A stretch of DNA of 64,000 nt. Origin: Actinocatenispora thailandica (GTDB lineage: Bacteria; Actinomycetota; Actinomycetes; Mycobacteriales; Micromonosporaceae). The stretch's first letter is position 1. Each line of letters starts with the position of its first letter. The DNA is taken from the NCBI RefSeq assembly GCF_016865425.1, contig NZ_AP023355.1, forward strand, positions 1,982,198 through 2,046,197, written 5' to 3'. The notes under the pieces were generated by a model that did not search any database, was not told the origin of the DNA, and saw only the letters and a program-made list of their open reading frames with translations. Of this stretch, positions 24,591 through 32,963 are shown piece after piece. Both the position numbers and the translations under genes were made by a program.

Positions 24591-25670
24591 ATGGAAGTAA
24601 CGAGTCGCATCGAGTCGCGCCCGGAGTACCTCTCGTTTGAGGCGGCGCTGGGCGCCCGCAAGCTCGTCGAGGAGATCATGCTCGTCAAGCCGGGTGAGAA
24701 CGTGGTCATCACCGGCGACACCGCCACCGACGGGCGAGTGCTGGAGCTGACCGCGCAGGCCGCCGCCGCTGCCGGCGCCACGCCGACGGTGATCCGCTAC
24801 GACACCCGGCCGACCGTGGCGATGGAACCGCCGGCCCCGGTCGCCGGGGCCATCGCGCACGCCGACGTGTGGATCGAGTACACCCTGAGCTACATCATGC
24901 ACTCGGACGCGTTCCGGGCCGCGATGGCCGCCGGCGCCCGGTACGCGAACCTGACCGGGATGGACGTCCAGATGCTGGTGGACACCGTCGGCCGGGTCGA
25001 CTTCGCCGGTACGACCGAGCTGGGCCGGGCGCTGGTGGCGCTGCTGTCCGCCGCCGACGAGGTACACGTCACCACCCCGGCCGGCACCGACCTGCGGGCC
25101 CGCAACGGCGGCCGGCCGGTGAACCTGCGCGGCAAGCCGGCCGAGAAGCCGGGGGAGACGGTGATGCTCGCCGGCCAGATCTCCTGGAATCCGCTGGAGG
25201 AGACGCAACAGGGGATCCTGGTCTTCGACGGCGCGTGCTGGCCGCCGAACGAGCTGGGCCTGCTGCGCGCGCCGATCCGGATGGCGGTCGAGAACGGCGT
25301 GGTGACCTCGATCGAGGGTGACGGTGCGGACGCCACCACGTTCCGCGGCTGGATGGACGCCCAGGCCGCGCTGCCCACCGGTGAGAACATGTTCCGCATC
25401 GCGCACTGGTCGCTCGGCTTCAACCCCGGCGTCACCAAACCGACCGGCCGCATCGTCGAGGACGAGCGGGTGTTCGGCTGCGTGGAACTGGGCATCGGTA
25501 CCAAGGGGGCCTGGATCGGCGGCGAGCACTGGGTGGCGCCGGCGCACACCGACGGCAGCCTGCTCAACCCGACCATCGAGCTGGACGGCGAAGCCATCGA
25601 GATCGACGGCCGGTACGTGCATCCGACCCTCGTCGAGATCTGCCACCGGCTCGGGATCGCGGGGTACTGA
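24591..25670 (+). CDS. M29/NicX-like metallopeptidase-family protein
   Basis: A 359-residue protein of the aminopeptidase T (M29)/NicX (2,5-dihydroxypyridine dioxygenase) superfamily. Seen: ARKLVEEIMLVKPGENVVITGDTATD, ADVWIEYTLSYIMHSDAFRAAMAAGARY, and the metal-ligand-rich C-terminal half (RIAHWSLGFNPGV, ELGIGTKG, GGEHWVAPAHTDG). The family uses a dinuclear or mononuclear metal centre. In this setting peptide hydrolysis is likelier than ring cleavage, but both remain open. ATG 24591 is preferred over ATG 24585 because GAAGGG lies six bases before it; 24585 overlaps the transporter stop. The next gene starts 1 bp after its stop. Confidence 0.8.
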   Translation: MEVTSRIESRPEYLSFEAALGARKLVEEIMLVKPGENVVITGDTATDGRVLELTAQAAAAAGATPTVIRYDTRPTVAMEPPAPVAGAIAHADVWIEYTLSYIMHSDAFRAAMAAGARYANLTGMDVQMLVDTVGRVDFAGTTELGRALVALLSAADEVHVTTPAGTDLRARNGGRPVNLRGKPAEKPGETVMLAGQISWNPLEETQQGILVFDGACWPPNELGLLRAPIRMAVENGVVTSIEGDGADATTFRGWMDAQAALPTGENMFRIAHWSLGFNPGVTKPTGRIVEDERVFGCVELGIGTKGAWIGGEHWVAPAHTDGSLLNPTIELDGEAIEIDGRYVHPTLVEICHRLGIAGY

Positions 25671-25671
25671 G

Positions 25672-26943
25672 ATGATCGTCGGAACCTTCCGCCAGCACGG
25701 CGTGGTCTACACCGATCACGTGATCGACGTGCCCCTGGACCACACCAACCCGGCCGGCGAGACGATCCAGCTGTTCGCCCGCGAGCTGGTCGATGCCGCC
25801 AAGGCCGACAGCGCGCTGCCCAGGCTGCTGTACCTGCAGGGCGGGCCGGGCGGCAAGGCGGTCCGCCCGGCCAACCGGGGCGGGTTCGTCGGCCGCGCCC
25901 TCGACGACTACCGGGTGGTGCTGCTCGACCAGCGCGGCACCGGCCGGTCCACCCCGGTCAACCGGCAGACGCTGCCGCAGTGCGGGGACACCGCCGCACA
26001 GGCCGGCTACCTGACCCACTTCCGCGCCGACTCGATCGTGGCCGACGCCGAGCTGCTGCGCCGCTACCTGGGTGGTGACGCGCAGTGGGACACGCTCGGC
26101 CAGAGCTACGGCGGGTTCGTCACGCTGACCTACCTGTCGTACGCCCCGGAGGGCATCCGCCGGGCGTTCGTCACCGGCGGGCTGTCCTCGCCGACCGCCT
26201 CGGCGGCCGACGTGTACCGGCTGACCTTCGACCGGACCGCCGAACGCAACGGCGCGTACTTCGCCCGGTACCCGGACGACCGGCCGCTCGCCGCCCGCAT
26301 CGCCGGGCACCTGGCCGAGCACGACGTGCGGCTGCCCACCGGGGAACGGCTCTCCCCGCGCCGGTTCCAGGGGCTCGGCGTCGGGCTGGGCCAGCGAAGC
26401 AGCTTCGACGCGCTGCACTTCCTGCTGGACGAGGCGTTCGTCGGCGGCGAACTGTCCGACACGTTCCTCGCCGGCGTGCAGGCGGAGGTCTCCCTCGCCA
26501 CCCGCCCGCTGTACGCGGTGTTCCAGGAGCTGATCTACAACCAGGGCGCCGCGTCGAACTGGGCCGCCGAGCGCGAGTACCGGCGGCGCGAGAACTTCGC
26601 GGTGGACAACCCGGAGTTCCTGTTCACCGGCGAGACCTACCACCCGTTCCACTTCGCCGAGGATCCGGCGCTGGTGCCGCTCGCCCCGGCGGCCGAGCTG
26701 CTCGCCGCGAAGGCCGACTGGCCCGCCCTGTACGACGTGGATCGGCTGCGGCGCAACGAGGTACCGGTGTACGCGGCGGTCTACCACGACGACATGTACG
26801 TACCCCGGGAACTGTCGCTGTCCACAGTGGACTTGGTTGGCGCGGTGCGCCCGTGGATCACCAACGCCTACCAGCACGACGGGCTGCGGGAGACCCCGGC
26901 GGTACTGGACACCCTGCTGCGGATGGCGGCGGAGGACCGGTGA
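25672..26943 (+). CDS. pip: Proline iminopeptidase-like alpha/beta hydrolase (S33)
   Basis: A 423-residue alpha/beta hydrolase of peptidase family S33. The oxyanion-hole motif GGPGG follows LLYLQ, then VVLLDQRGTGRSTPV and the nucleophile elbow GQSYGG with Ser145. A C-terminal AVYHDDMYVP holds the likely catalytic Asp and HDG the His (QHDGLRETP). The long size and the -PVNRQTLPQ- region match the larger prolyl aminopeptidase class. It would release N-terminal proline or a similar residue from imported peptides. It lies between the M29-like gene and aroM with minimal spacing, and its stop overlaps the next GTG. Confidence 0.87.
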   Translation: MIVGTFRQHGVVYTDHVIDVPLDHTNPAGETIQLFARELVDAAKADSALPRLLYLQGGPGGKAVRPANRGGFVGRALDDYRVVLLDQRGTGRSTPVNRQTLPQCGDTAAQAGYLTHFRADSIVADAELLRRYLGGDAQWDTLGQSYGGFVTLTYLSYAPEGIRRAFVTGGLSSPTASAADVYRLTFDRTAERNGAYFARYPDDRPLAARIAGHLAEHDVRLPTGERLSPRRFQGLGVGLGQRSSFDALHFLLDEAFVGGELSDTFLAGVQAEVSLATRPLYAVFQELIYNQGAASNWAAEREYRRRENFAVDNPEFLFTGETYHPFHFAEDPALVPLAPAAELLAAKADWPALYDVDRLRRNEVPVYAAVYHDDMYVPRELSLSTVDLVGAVRPWITNAYQHDGLRETPAVLDTLLRMAAEDR

Positions 26944-27617
26944 GCACCCTCGGTCTCGTCACCATCGGCCAGTCGCCGCGGGTCGACATGGTTCCGGAGA
27001 TGCTGCCGGCGCTGGGCCTCCCCGCCTCGGCGGTGACCGAACGCGGTGCGCTGGACGGGATGTCCGGTGCCCAGATCGCCGCGCTCGGGCCGGCGGCCGG
27101 CGCCGAGCACGTGCTGACCACCCGGCTCGCCGACGGCACCTCGGTGCTGCTCGACCACGATGCCGCGGTCGGCGCGGTGCAGGACGCGGTGACCGAGGTG
27201 GGGCGCGCCGTGCACGCCACCCTGGTGGTGTGCACCGGCACGTTCCCGCCGCTGGCGCACGACGGGCCGCTGCTGTTCGCCGAGCCGCTGCTGCTCGGCG
27301 GTGTCGCCGCGCTGTGCGCCGGTGAACCGGTCGGCATCGTGTGCCCGCTGCCGGAACAGGAAGCGATGAGCCGGCGCAAGTGGGAACCGGTCGTCGGTGC
27401 GGTCACCGTGGCGGCGGCGACTCCGTACGCGGACGGCGCGGTCGCGGCGGTCGCCGCCGCCGCGGCCCGGCTCGCTGCCGGCGGTGCGACCCGCATCGTG
27501 CTCGACTGCATGGGCTACACCGCCGCGATGCGCTCCGCCGCCACCGAAGCCGCCGGCGTACCGGTGCTGCTGGCCCGGTCGGTGGTCGCCCGCCTCGCCG
27601 GCGAGCTGGTCGCCTGA
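26940..27617 (+). CDS. aroM: AroM-family protein
   Basis: A 225-residue AroM-like protein. LGLVTIGQSPRVDMVPEM is the family's hallmark N-terminus (TIGQ-PR-D), ALDGM and the VCTGTFPPL strand follow, and PLPEQ and LDCMGYT appear in the C-terminal half with a Cys that recalls Asp/Glu racemase-fold enzymes. AroM has no established biochemical role; the name comes from linkage to aroL in E. coli. Here it belongs to a peptide-catabolic operon next to a racemase-like gene, supporting an isomerase-type role on an amino-acid product. GTG 26940 overlaps the previous stop (GTGA). Confidence 0.87.
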   Translation: MSTLGLVTIGQSPRVDMVPEMLPALGLPASAVTERGALDGMSGAQIAALGPAAGAEHVLTTRLADGTSVLLDHDAAVGAVQDAVTEVGRAVHATLVVCTGTFPPLAHDGPLLFAEPLLLGGVAALCAGEPVGIVCPLPEQEAMSRRKWEPVVGAVTVAAATPYADGAVAAVAAAAARLAAGGATRIVLDCMGYTAAMRSAATEAAGVPVLLARSVVARLAGELVA

Positions 27618-27708
27618 CCGGCGCCGGGGGAAGGGAACGAGAAACGGTGCTGCGCGAACCCGCGCGAGCGGCTGGATGCCGCGCCGTCCTCGCGAAGGAG
27701 GGACGACG

Positions 27709-28353
27709 ATGAGTGACGGACTGTTGGGCGTCGTCCGGGTGGTCACCAGCGACGACCCGGCGTTCGTCGGTGCGCACGGCGCGGCGATCCAGGCCAGGTA
27801 CCAGCTCGCGACGACCTCGGCGTGCATTCCGGACCAGCCGCACGGGATCCACGACGCGGCCACCGAACGGGCGGCCGAGCCGAAGATCCTCGACCTGGCG
27901 GCCGAGCTGGTCGACGGCGGCGCGACGGCGATCCTGATCAGCTGTGCCGCCGACCCGGCGCTCGTCGCGGCGCGCGCCGCCCTGCCGGTACCGGTGATCG
28001 GTGCCGGCTCGGCCGCCGCCGCGGTCGCGCTCGGGCTCGGCGGGCGGATCGGGGTGCTCGGGCTCAACGCCGAGCCGCCGGCCCCGGTGGCCGCCGTGCT
28101 CGGGGACCGGCTGGTCGGCTCGCTGCGGCCCGCGGGCGTGCACCAGACCACCGACCTGCTGGAACCAGGCGCCGTCGACCGCGCGGTCGACGCCGGCCGG
28201 GAGCTGGTCTCGGCCGGGGCCGAGGCGATCCTGTTCGCCTGTACCGGCATGACCACGATCGGCCTGGCCGGTCCGATCCGCGACCGGCTCGGCGTTCCGG
28301 CCGTCGACGCGGTGCTGGCCGGCGGCCTGCTCGCCTCGTACGCGATGCGCTGA
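27709..28353 (+). CDS. Asp/Glu/hydantoin racemase-like protein
   Basis: A 214-residue protein of the aspartate/glutamate/hydantoin racemase superfamily. The two active-site cysteines appear as Cys79 (ILISCAADPA) and Cys178 (LFACTGMTT), each in the usual strand-loop position, and GVVRVVTSDD opens the fold. It would invert the alpha-carbon of an amino acid or hydantoin-like compound without cofactor. GGAGGGACGACG-ATG fixes the start. A 91-bp spacer after aroM is the longest in the operon. Together with DUF1177 and AroM it suggests that the imported compound contains a D- or modified residue. Confidence 0.82.
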   Translation: MSDGLLGVVRVVTSDDPAFVGAHGAAIQARYQLATTSACIPDQPHGIHDAATERAAEPKILDLAAELVDGGATAILISCAADPALVAARAALPVPVIGAGSAAAAVALGLGGRIGVLGLNAEPPAPVAAVLGDRLVGSLRPAGVHQTTDLLEPGAVDRAVDAGRELVSAGAEAILFACTGMTTIGLAGPIRDRLGVPAVDAVLAGGLLASYAMR

Positions 28354-28397
28354 GCGACACCCGACACTCCACACAGGACAGAACGCAAGGGGGACCC

Positions 28398-29333
28398 ATG
28401 AGTTGGCGGCACGTGATCGACGCGTACGAGCTGCTCGACGACCCGGCCGTCACCGGAACCGCGGTGGCGGAGTACCTGGTGGCCTGCGGCGCGCCGCAGC
28501 CGGCGGTGCACACCGTGCGCGGCGACAAGGGCAGTACGGACTTCGTCCGGCTGACCGTCCCGGGCCGGCGTGGCGCGGCGGCCGGCGGCGACGCCCCGAC
28601 GCTGAGCGTGATCGGCCGGCTCGGCGGGCTCGGCGCCCGGCCGGAACAGATCGGCTTCGTCTCCGACGGCGACGGCGCGCTGACCGCGGTGTCGGTCGCC
28701 GCGAAGCTGTCGGCCATGCATGCCCGGGGCGACGTGCTCGACGGCGATGTGGTGGTCGCCACGCACATCTGCCCGGACGCACCGACCCGGCCGCACGATC
28801 CGGTCCCGTTCATGGACTCCCCGGTCGACCTGGCCGCGATGAACGAGCACGAGGTCGACCCGGACGCCGACGCGGTGCTGTCGGTGGACACCACGAAGGG
28901 CAACCGGATCGTCAACGTCAACGGCTTCGCGATCTCGCCGACCGTCAAGCAGGGCTGGATCCTGCGGGTGTCCGAGGATCTGCTGGCGGTGCAGCAACGG
29001 GTCACCGGTTCGCTGCCGGCGGTGCTGCCGCTGGCGATGGCGGACATCACGCCGTACGGCAACGGTGCCTACCACGTGAACTCGATCCTGCAGCCGACCA
29101 CCTCGACGGCGGCCCCGGTGGTCGGTGTCGCGATCACCACCGAGACGCCGGTCGCCGGGTCGGCCACCGGCGCCACCCAGCTGTCCAGCGTGGAGTCCGC
29201 AGTGCGGTTCTGCATCGAGGTGGCCAAGGACTTCGGCCGGGGCGCGCTGCGGTTTCACGACCAGGCGGAGTTCGAGCACCTGGTCACCCGGTACGGCCCG
29301 ATGACCGCGCTGCAGACCCAGGGCAACGCCTGA
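28398..29333 (+). CDS. DUF1177 protein
   Basis: A 311-residue member of DUF1177, a family of unknown function that I associate with OPT transporter and AroM gene neighbourhoods. Visible blocks: HVIDAYELLDDP at the N-terminus, TVRGDKGSTDFV, GDVVVATHICPDAPTRPHDPVPFM, HEVDPDADAVLSVDTTKGNRI, and VGVAITTETPVAGSATGA. The His/Asp/Glu-rich THICPDAPTRPHD and NEHEVDPDAD segments look like metal-ligand or catalytic sites, compatible with a metallohydrolase. AAGGGGGACCC precedes ATG 28398. It is the last gene of the iclR operon, followed by a strong hairpin. Confidence 0.85.
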   Translation: MSWRHVIDAYELLDDPAVTGTAVAEYLVACGAPQPAVHTVRGDKGSTDFVRLTVPGRRGAAAGGDAPTLSVIGRLGGLGARPEQIGFVSDGDGALTAVSVAAKLSAMHARGDVLDGDVVVATHICPDAPTRPHDPVPFMDSPVDLAAMNEHEVDPDADAVLSVDTTKGNRIVNVNGFAISPTVKQGWILRVSEDLLAVQQRVTGSLPAVLPLAMADITPYGNGAYHVNSILQPTTSTAAPVVGVAITTETPVAGSATGATQLSSVESAVRFCIEVAKDFGRGALRFHDQAEFEHLVTRYGPMTALQTQGNA

Positions 29334-29351
29334 GGCTGCCGGCCCAGGACC

Positions 29352-29385
29352 CCGGCCCGCCGGCCGGCACGGGGCGGCGGGCCGG
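29352..29385. terminator. Bidirectional terminator between DUF1177 and pepE
   Basis: CCGGCCCGCC (29352-29361) and GGCGGGCCGG (29376-29385) form a perfect 10-bp stem with a 14-base loop between two convergent genes. It lacks a T-run, as many actinobacterial terminators do. Confidence 0.6.
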
Positions 29386-29417
29386 TAGCAGACCCGCGCG
29401 AGGCGGGATCGCCGAGG

Positions 29418-30146
29418 TCAGGCCGGTGCGTCGAAGCGGGGCGTACCGGACAGCAGGAACGACACGTCGTCGCCGGGCACGAACTCGCGCGGCTCGGCGT
29501 CGCGGGTGAACAGCCGGGCGCCCTTCACCCCGCCCAACCGGGCGGATCGGTCCCGGACCCGGAGCAGGCCACCCTCGCGGATGCCGAGCACCGGCACGTC
29601 GTTGTCCTCCAGGAACTCGGTGATGCGCTGCTCGCGCGTCTCGCCCATGTGGGTCGACGACGGGTCCGGATCGACGTAGTGCGGGTTGATCTGGAACGGC
29701 ACCAGCCCCAGCGCCGCGAACGAGGCGGGCTCGGTGATCGGCATGTCGTTGGTGGTACGCAGCGTCGGGCAGGCCATGTTCGTGCCCGCCGAGGCGCCCA
29801 TGTAGCGCAGCGCCCCGGACCGCACCCGGCTGCCGATCGCCTCGACCAACCCGGTGTGCTGCAACGTCTTCAGCAACCGGAACGAGTTGCCGCCGCCGAC
29901 GAAAACGGCCGGCGCCGCGTCGATCGCCGCGCCCGGATCGGCCGCGGTGTGCACCCCGGTCACCGTCACCCCGAGCGGCCGGAGCGCGTCGGCGACGGTC
30001 GCCGTGTAGCCGTCGTGGTCGCGCAGCGCGTACGGCACGAAGGCCAGTTCGGTGGCGCCGGCCAGGAACTCGGTGATCTCGTCGCGCACGTGCTCCAGGT
30101 AGCCGTGGCCGTGGGTGCGCGAGTTCGACAGCAGCAGCAGGTCCAT
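29418..30146 (-). CDS. pepE: Peptidase E (alpha-aspartyl dipeptidase, S51)
   Basis: A 242-residue S51 serine peptidase with a class I glutamine-amidotransferase-like fold. GGGNSFRLL (84-92) and the nucleophile elbow MGASAGTNM with Ser119 match the family, His156 lies in INPHYVDP, and the HTAADPG and PTLRTTNDMPI segments are typical. It hydrolyses dipeptides with N-terminal aspartate in the cytoplasm. ATG 30146 gives the normal MDLLLLSNSRTHG start. Although a separate unit, it sits next to the OPT peptide operon and may share its physiology. Its promoter region is shared with the divergent ArsR-like gene. Confidence 0.92.
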   Translation of the reverse strand: MDLLLLSNSRTHGHGYLEHVRDEITEFLAGATELAFVPYALRDHDGYTATVADALRPLGVTVTGVHTAADPGAAIDAAPAVFVGGGNSFRLLKTLQHTGLVEAIGSRVRSGALRYMGASAGTNMACPTLRTTNDMPITEPASFAALGLVPFQINPHYVDPDPSSTHMGETREQRITEFLEDNDVPVLGIREGGLLRVRDRSARLGGVKGARLFTRDAEPREFVPGDDVSFLLSGTPRFDAPA

Positions 30147-30254
30147 GCGGCCATTCTTACGCGACGCGGTCGCCCGCGGTGTGCCGGGCGGGGGTGCGCG
30201 CGACCCGGTCGCCCGCCGTCGACCGGCCGTGGCGCTTGCGTCCGTACCTACAGT

Positions 30255-30267
30255 GAAATTCGATTTC
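30255..30267. promoter_or_regulatory. GAAAT-TCG-ATTTC operator candidate upstream of ArsR-like regulator
   Basis: A perfect 13-bp dyad, GAAAT (30255-30259) and ATTTC (30263-30267) around TCG, in a clear AT-rich island between pepE and the ArsR-like gene, 54 bp before the latter's ATG. ArsR/SmtB-type regulators bind AT-rich dyads like this, so autoregulation is plausible. Confidence 0.5.
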
Positions 30268-30320
30268 CGATTTGCGCGCTCTGCCGGGCGCGGGCGAGAC
30301 ACCAGCGCGGGGACGGGTCG

Positions 30321-31313
30321 ATGGATCGGCGGGGGACGGACGAGGTGCACTGCGCCTGCTGGGACGGGCTGCGGGTCAGCGTGGCGCTGCATCCGATGCT
30401 CAGCGCGCTGACCGCACTGTACGACGCGGTCGGCGGCTGGGACCGGGACGTGCATCCGCAGTGGCGGCGGGAGTTGCGGCACGCCATGCCCGAGCATGCG
30501 GCCGAGACGCTGCACCCGCTGACCGCCGGCAGCGCGCGCACCCCAGACCTGCTGACCCTGCCGTACCGCCGGGTCGACCGCGACGTCGGCTTCGACGCGG
30601 CGATGGCGGCGCTGTCCGCGCTGCGCGGCGAGGACATCGTGGCCGACATCGGGCAGGCGTTCCCGGACGGCGCGCCGGCGCTGTGGGACCCGGTGCTGCG
30701 CGCGCCGCGCACCTGGCTCGGCCGCTACGTGGACGTGCTGCGCGCCGCGTGGACGGTGCTCGGGCCGGTGTGGCGCCGGGCCGAGCACCTGATCGCGACC
30801 GAGATCGCCCGGGCCGGTGAGACGCTCGTCCGGCGCACCGTGCCGGACCTGCTCACGACCGTACTGCCGGGCGCCAGCTTCGCCGCCGGCGTGCTGCGGC
30901 TGCCGTCGGTGCAGCCGGGCCGGCTGGACGTGCGGGGGCGGGCGCTCACCCTGATCCCGCTGGTGTCCGGCCGCCGGGTGATGGCACACGACCTGGACGA
31001 CCCGGAGCGGTCCTGGATCGCGTACGGGCTGCCCGGCCTGGAGACGCTGTGGCCGGGCGCGGGGGAGTCGGCCGACTCGCTGCTCGCCGCGGCACTCGGC
31101 GGCTCGCGGGCCGAGGTTCTGCAACGGCTGTCGGTACCGCTGACGATGAGCGAGCTGGCCGATGCCACCTACCGCTCGCGCAGCGCCGTCACCGGCATCG
31201 TCGATGCCCTGTCCGGCGCCGGGCTGGTCAGCCGGGAACGCCGCGGCCGGCACGTGTACGTGACCCTCACCCCGCGGGGCCGGCGGCTGCGCGATCTGCT
31301 CAACACGCCCTGA
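30321..31313 (+). CDS. ArsR-like winged-helix regulator with long N-terminal domain
   Basis: A 330-residue protein. Residues 1-245 form a domain seen with actinobacterial ArsR-like regulators (DUF5937 type; starts with RVSVALHPMLSALTAL). Residues about 255-330 form a winged helix (RAEVLQRLSVPLTMSELADA, RSRSAVTGIVDALSGAGLVS, RRGRHVYVTLTPRGRRLRDLL). This order, effector domain first and DNA-binding domain last, is the reverse of MarR/ArsR monodomain proteins. GGGGACG precedes ATG 30321. The target is unknown; its own AT-rich dyad upstream and the divergent pepE are the nearest candidates. Confidence 0.8.
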   Translation: MDRRGTDEVHCACWDGLRVSVALHPMLSALTALYDAVGGWDRDVHPQWRRELRHAMPEHAAETLHPLTAGSARTPDLLTLPYRRVDRDVGFDAAMAALSALRGEDIVADIGQAFPDGAPALWDPVLRAPRTWLGRYVDVLRAAWTVLGPVWRRAEHLIATEIARAGETLVRRTVPDLLTTVLPGASFAAGVLRLPSVQPGRLDVRGRALTLIPLVSGRRVMAHDLDDPERSWIAYGLPGLETLWPGAGESADSLLAAALGGSRAEVLQRLSVPLTMSELADATYRSRSAVTGIVDALSGAGLVSRERRGRHVYVTLTPRGRRLRDLLNTP

Positions 31314-31752
31314 CGGCGCGCCTCGGGCCGTCGCCGGGCTCCGGGCCGCCGGCGGACGGTTCGGAAGATTCGCGACCGACCCCGGCCCGCCGGGCGGCGG
31401 GCGCCGGCGCCCGGCACGGCCGACCCGCCGGGCGGGCACCCACCGTGTCGACGAGCTGACCGATGGTCCGGACCGCGGCCGCGCGAGGATTCGGAAACAT
31501 CCGAACCGTCGTCGAGGCGGTGATCGACGCCGTTGCCGGCCGCGGGACGCGCGGTTACGGTCCATCGCGGGCGCCGGAAACCCCGTCGTACCAGCGGAAA
31601 CCGCTGCGGGCAGGGCGCCACGCCCGATCGCCGGCGCCGGCGCCGACCGGTTGCGTCCATTGTGCAGTGTCGTGTGTGGACATGAACCGAGCCGCCGAGC
31701 CGGACGAGGCGCCGCGGTGTGATCGACCGAAACCAGTGCTGGAGGAAGCCAG
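31314..31752. other. 439-bp non-coding stretch with one dyad
   Basis: No open frame here has codon structure like the neighbours. The first part (31320-31450) is extremely GC-rich. At 31490-31505 there is a perfect dyad, TTCGGA-AACA-TCCGAA, about 260 bp before the LPVTG-protein gene. The 3' end contains GTGCAGTGTCGTGTGTGG and then GGAGG, the ribosome binding site of that gene at 31741-31745. Promoter elements for the surface gene are expected here, but I see no convincing -35/-10 pair. Confidence 0.5.
31490..31505. promoter_or_regulatory. TTCGGA-AACA-TCCGAA inverted repeat
   Basis: Six-base perfect arms with a four-base centre in the long leader region of the LPVTG surface protein gene. Candidate operator or small hairpin; the binder is unknown. 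Confidence 0.4.
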
Positions 31753-32805
31753 ATGTCAGGGTTCGCAACGAGAAGGGTGCTCGCCGGCCTCGGCGCCGTC
31801 GTGGCCGCCGGTGCCGGTGCACTCGCCCTCGCCACGCCGGCCGCCGCCGATCCCGGCAGCGACCACGCGTTGCAGGCGACGATCACCAAGCCCGCCGCGG
31901 TCGCCCCGGGCGGCTCCGGCAGCTTCCACTACTCGGTGCAGAACGTCAGCGGGCAGGCCACCGACGGGGTGCTGATGAACGTGGCGATCCCGCGCTACGT
32001 CACGATTCCCGACATCCAGCAGGACAAGGCCTGCAAGCAGACCGAGGACCAGGGTGCGCAGACGCTCTGGAGCTGCGCCATCACCGACCAGAGCGGCAAG
32101 CTCGCGCCCGGCCAGCGGGCCGACAACGACGCGAAGTTCAGTGTGGCGGCCAACGCGCCCGGGCCGCAGTCGATCGGTACCGTCGTCGCGCTGGTGGTTC
32201 CGCTGGACGCCAGCGGGAAGCCGACGGAGGACTGGCACGACCTGAAGGGCCCGAACACGGTCAGCACGCCGATCACCACCACCGCGAACCACTACGACTA
32301 CGTGGTCTCGGCGACCAAGGCGAGCGGTGCGGTCGGCGACACCGTGACGGTCACCGCCAGGGGCGACAACACCGGCCCGTCCGACCTGATCGGCGGCACC
32401 ATCACCATCGTCGCACCGTCCGGCACCAGCCTGGCCGAGCTGCCGAAGGGCTGCGAGTGGGCCACCAAGGGCGCCAAGGCGACGTGCCACAGCGACGATG
32501 CCGTCGTCGCTGCCGGCAAGGGCGCCACGCTCGCGCTGAAGTTCACCATCGACAAGGCGGACGTCGGCCACGACGGCGGCATCACGGTGACGACCAAGAC
32601 GCCGGGTGACACCAACGCCAAGAACAACAGCGCAGCGTTCGACATCACCGCCACCGGCGGCCAGGGCGGCGGCGACGGCTCCACCCTGCCGGTCACCGGC
32701 ACCAGCACCGGCGCGATCGCCGGCGGCGGTGCCGCGGTACTGCTGGCCGGTGCCGCCCTGTTCTTCCTCGGCCGGCGCCGCTACCTGGCCCGCCACCGCG
32801 GCTGA
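31753..32805 (+). CDS. LPVTG cell-wall-anchored surface protein with DUF11-like domains
   Basis: A 350-residue exported protein. A signal peptide (RRVLAGLGAVVAAGAGALALATPAAA, cleavage after Ala about 32) precedes two beta-sandwich repeats, residues about 40-175 and 185-295, each a DUF11/CARDB-like domain (ATITKPAAVAPGGSGSFHYSV and VSATKASGAVGDTVTVTARG openings). After a Gly-rich linker come LPVTG at 312-316, a hydrophobic helix and the positive tail GRRRYLARHRG: a complete sortase sorting signal. GGAGG lies seven bases before ATG 31753. The sortase at 34057-35166 is the likely processing enzyme. The gene is followed by a very strong terminator. Confidence 0.88.
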   Translation: MSGFATRRVLAGLGAVVAAGAGALALATPAAADPGSDHALQATITKPAAVAPGGSGSFHYSVQNVSGQATDGVLMNVAIPRYVTIPDIQQDKACKQTEDQGAQTLWSCAITDQSGKLAPGQRADNDAKFSVAANAPGPQSIGTVVALVVPLDASGKPTEDWHDLKGPNTVSTPITTTANHYDYVVSATKASGAVGDTVTVTARGDNTGPSDLIGGTITIVAPSGTSLAELPKGCEWATKGAKATCHSDDAVVAAGKGATLALKFTIDKADVGHDGGITVTTKTPGDTNAKNNSAAFDITATGGQGGGDGSTLPVTGTSTGAIAGGGAAVLLAGAALFFLGRRRYLARHRG

Positions 32806-32821
32806 ACACTGCGGGCCGGAT

Positions 32822-32854
32822 CGGGTTCGGGGCGCCATCGGCGCCCCGAACCCG
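32822..32854. terminator. Very strong intrinsic terminator after the LPVTG gene
   Basis: CGGGTTCGGGGCGCC (32822-32836), loop ATC, and GGCGCCCCGAACCCG (32840-32854) pair perfectly over 15 bp, 17 bp after the stop codon. No T-run follows, consistent with actinobacterial hairpin-only terminators. Confidence 0.85.
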
Positions 32855-32868
32855 TCGTGCACGGGCTG

Positions 32869-32896
32869 CCCCGACCCCGGCCGCCGGGGGTCGGGG
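32869..32896. terminator. Second hairpin, probable back-up terminator
   Basis: CCCCGACCCC (32869-32878) and GGGGTCGGGG (32887-32896) pair over 10 bp with an eight-base loop, 14 bp after the first terminator. Tandem terminators would insulate the surface-protein transcript from the GH114 gene. Confidence 0.6.
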
Positions 32897-32963
32897 CCCT
32901 CGCCCGCTTCGGCCGGGCCCCGGGAGGGGCGCAGGCGTCGGCGCCGGCCCGGGGGCGGCGTCC

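Noticed and set aside
31463-31975. Open frame of 170 codons in the region before the LPVTG protein
   Set aside because: It has no ribosome binding site, its composition is unlike neighbours, and its second half overlaps the true surface-protein gene in another frame.
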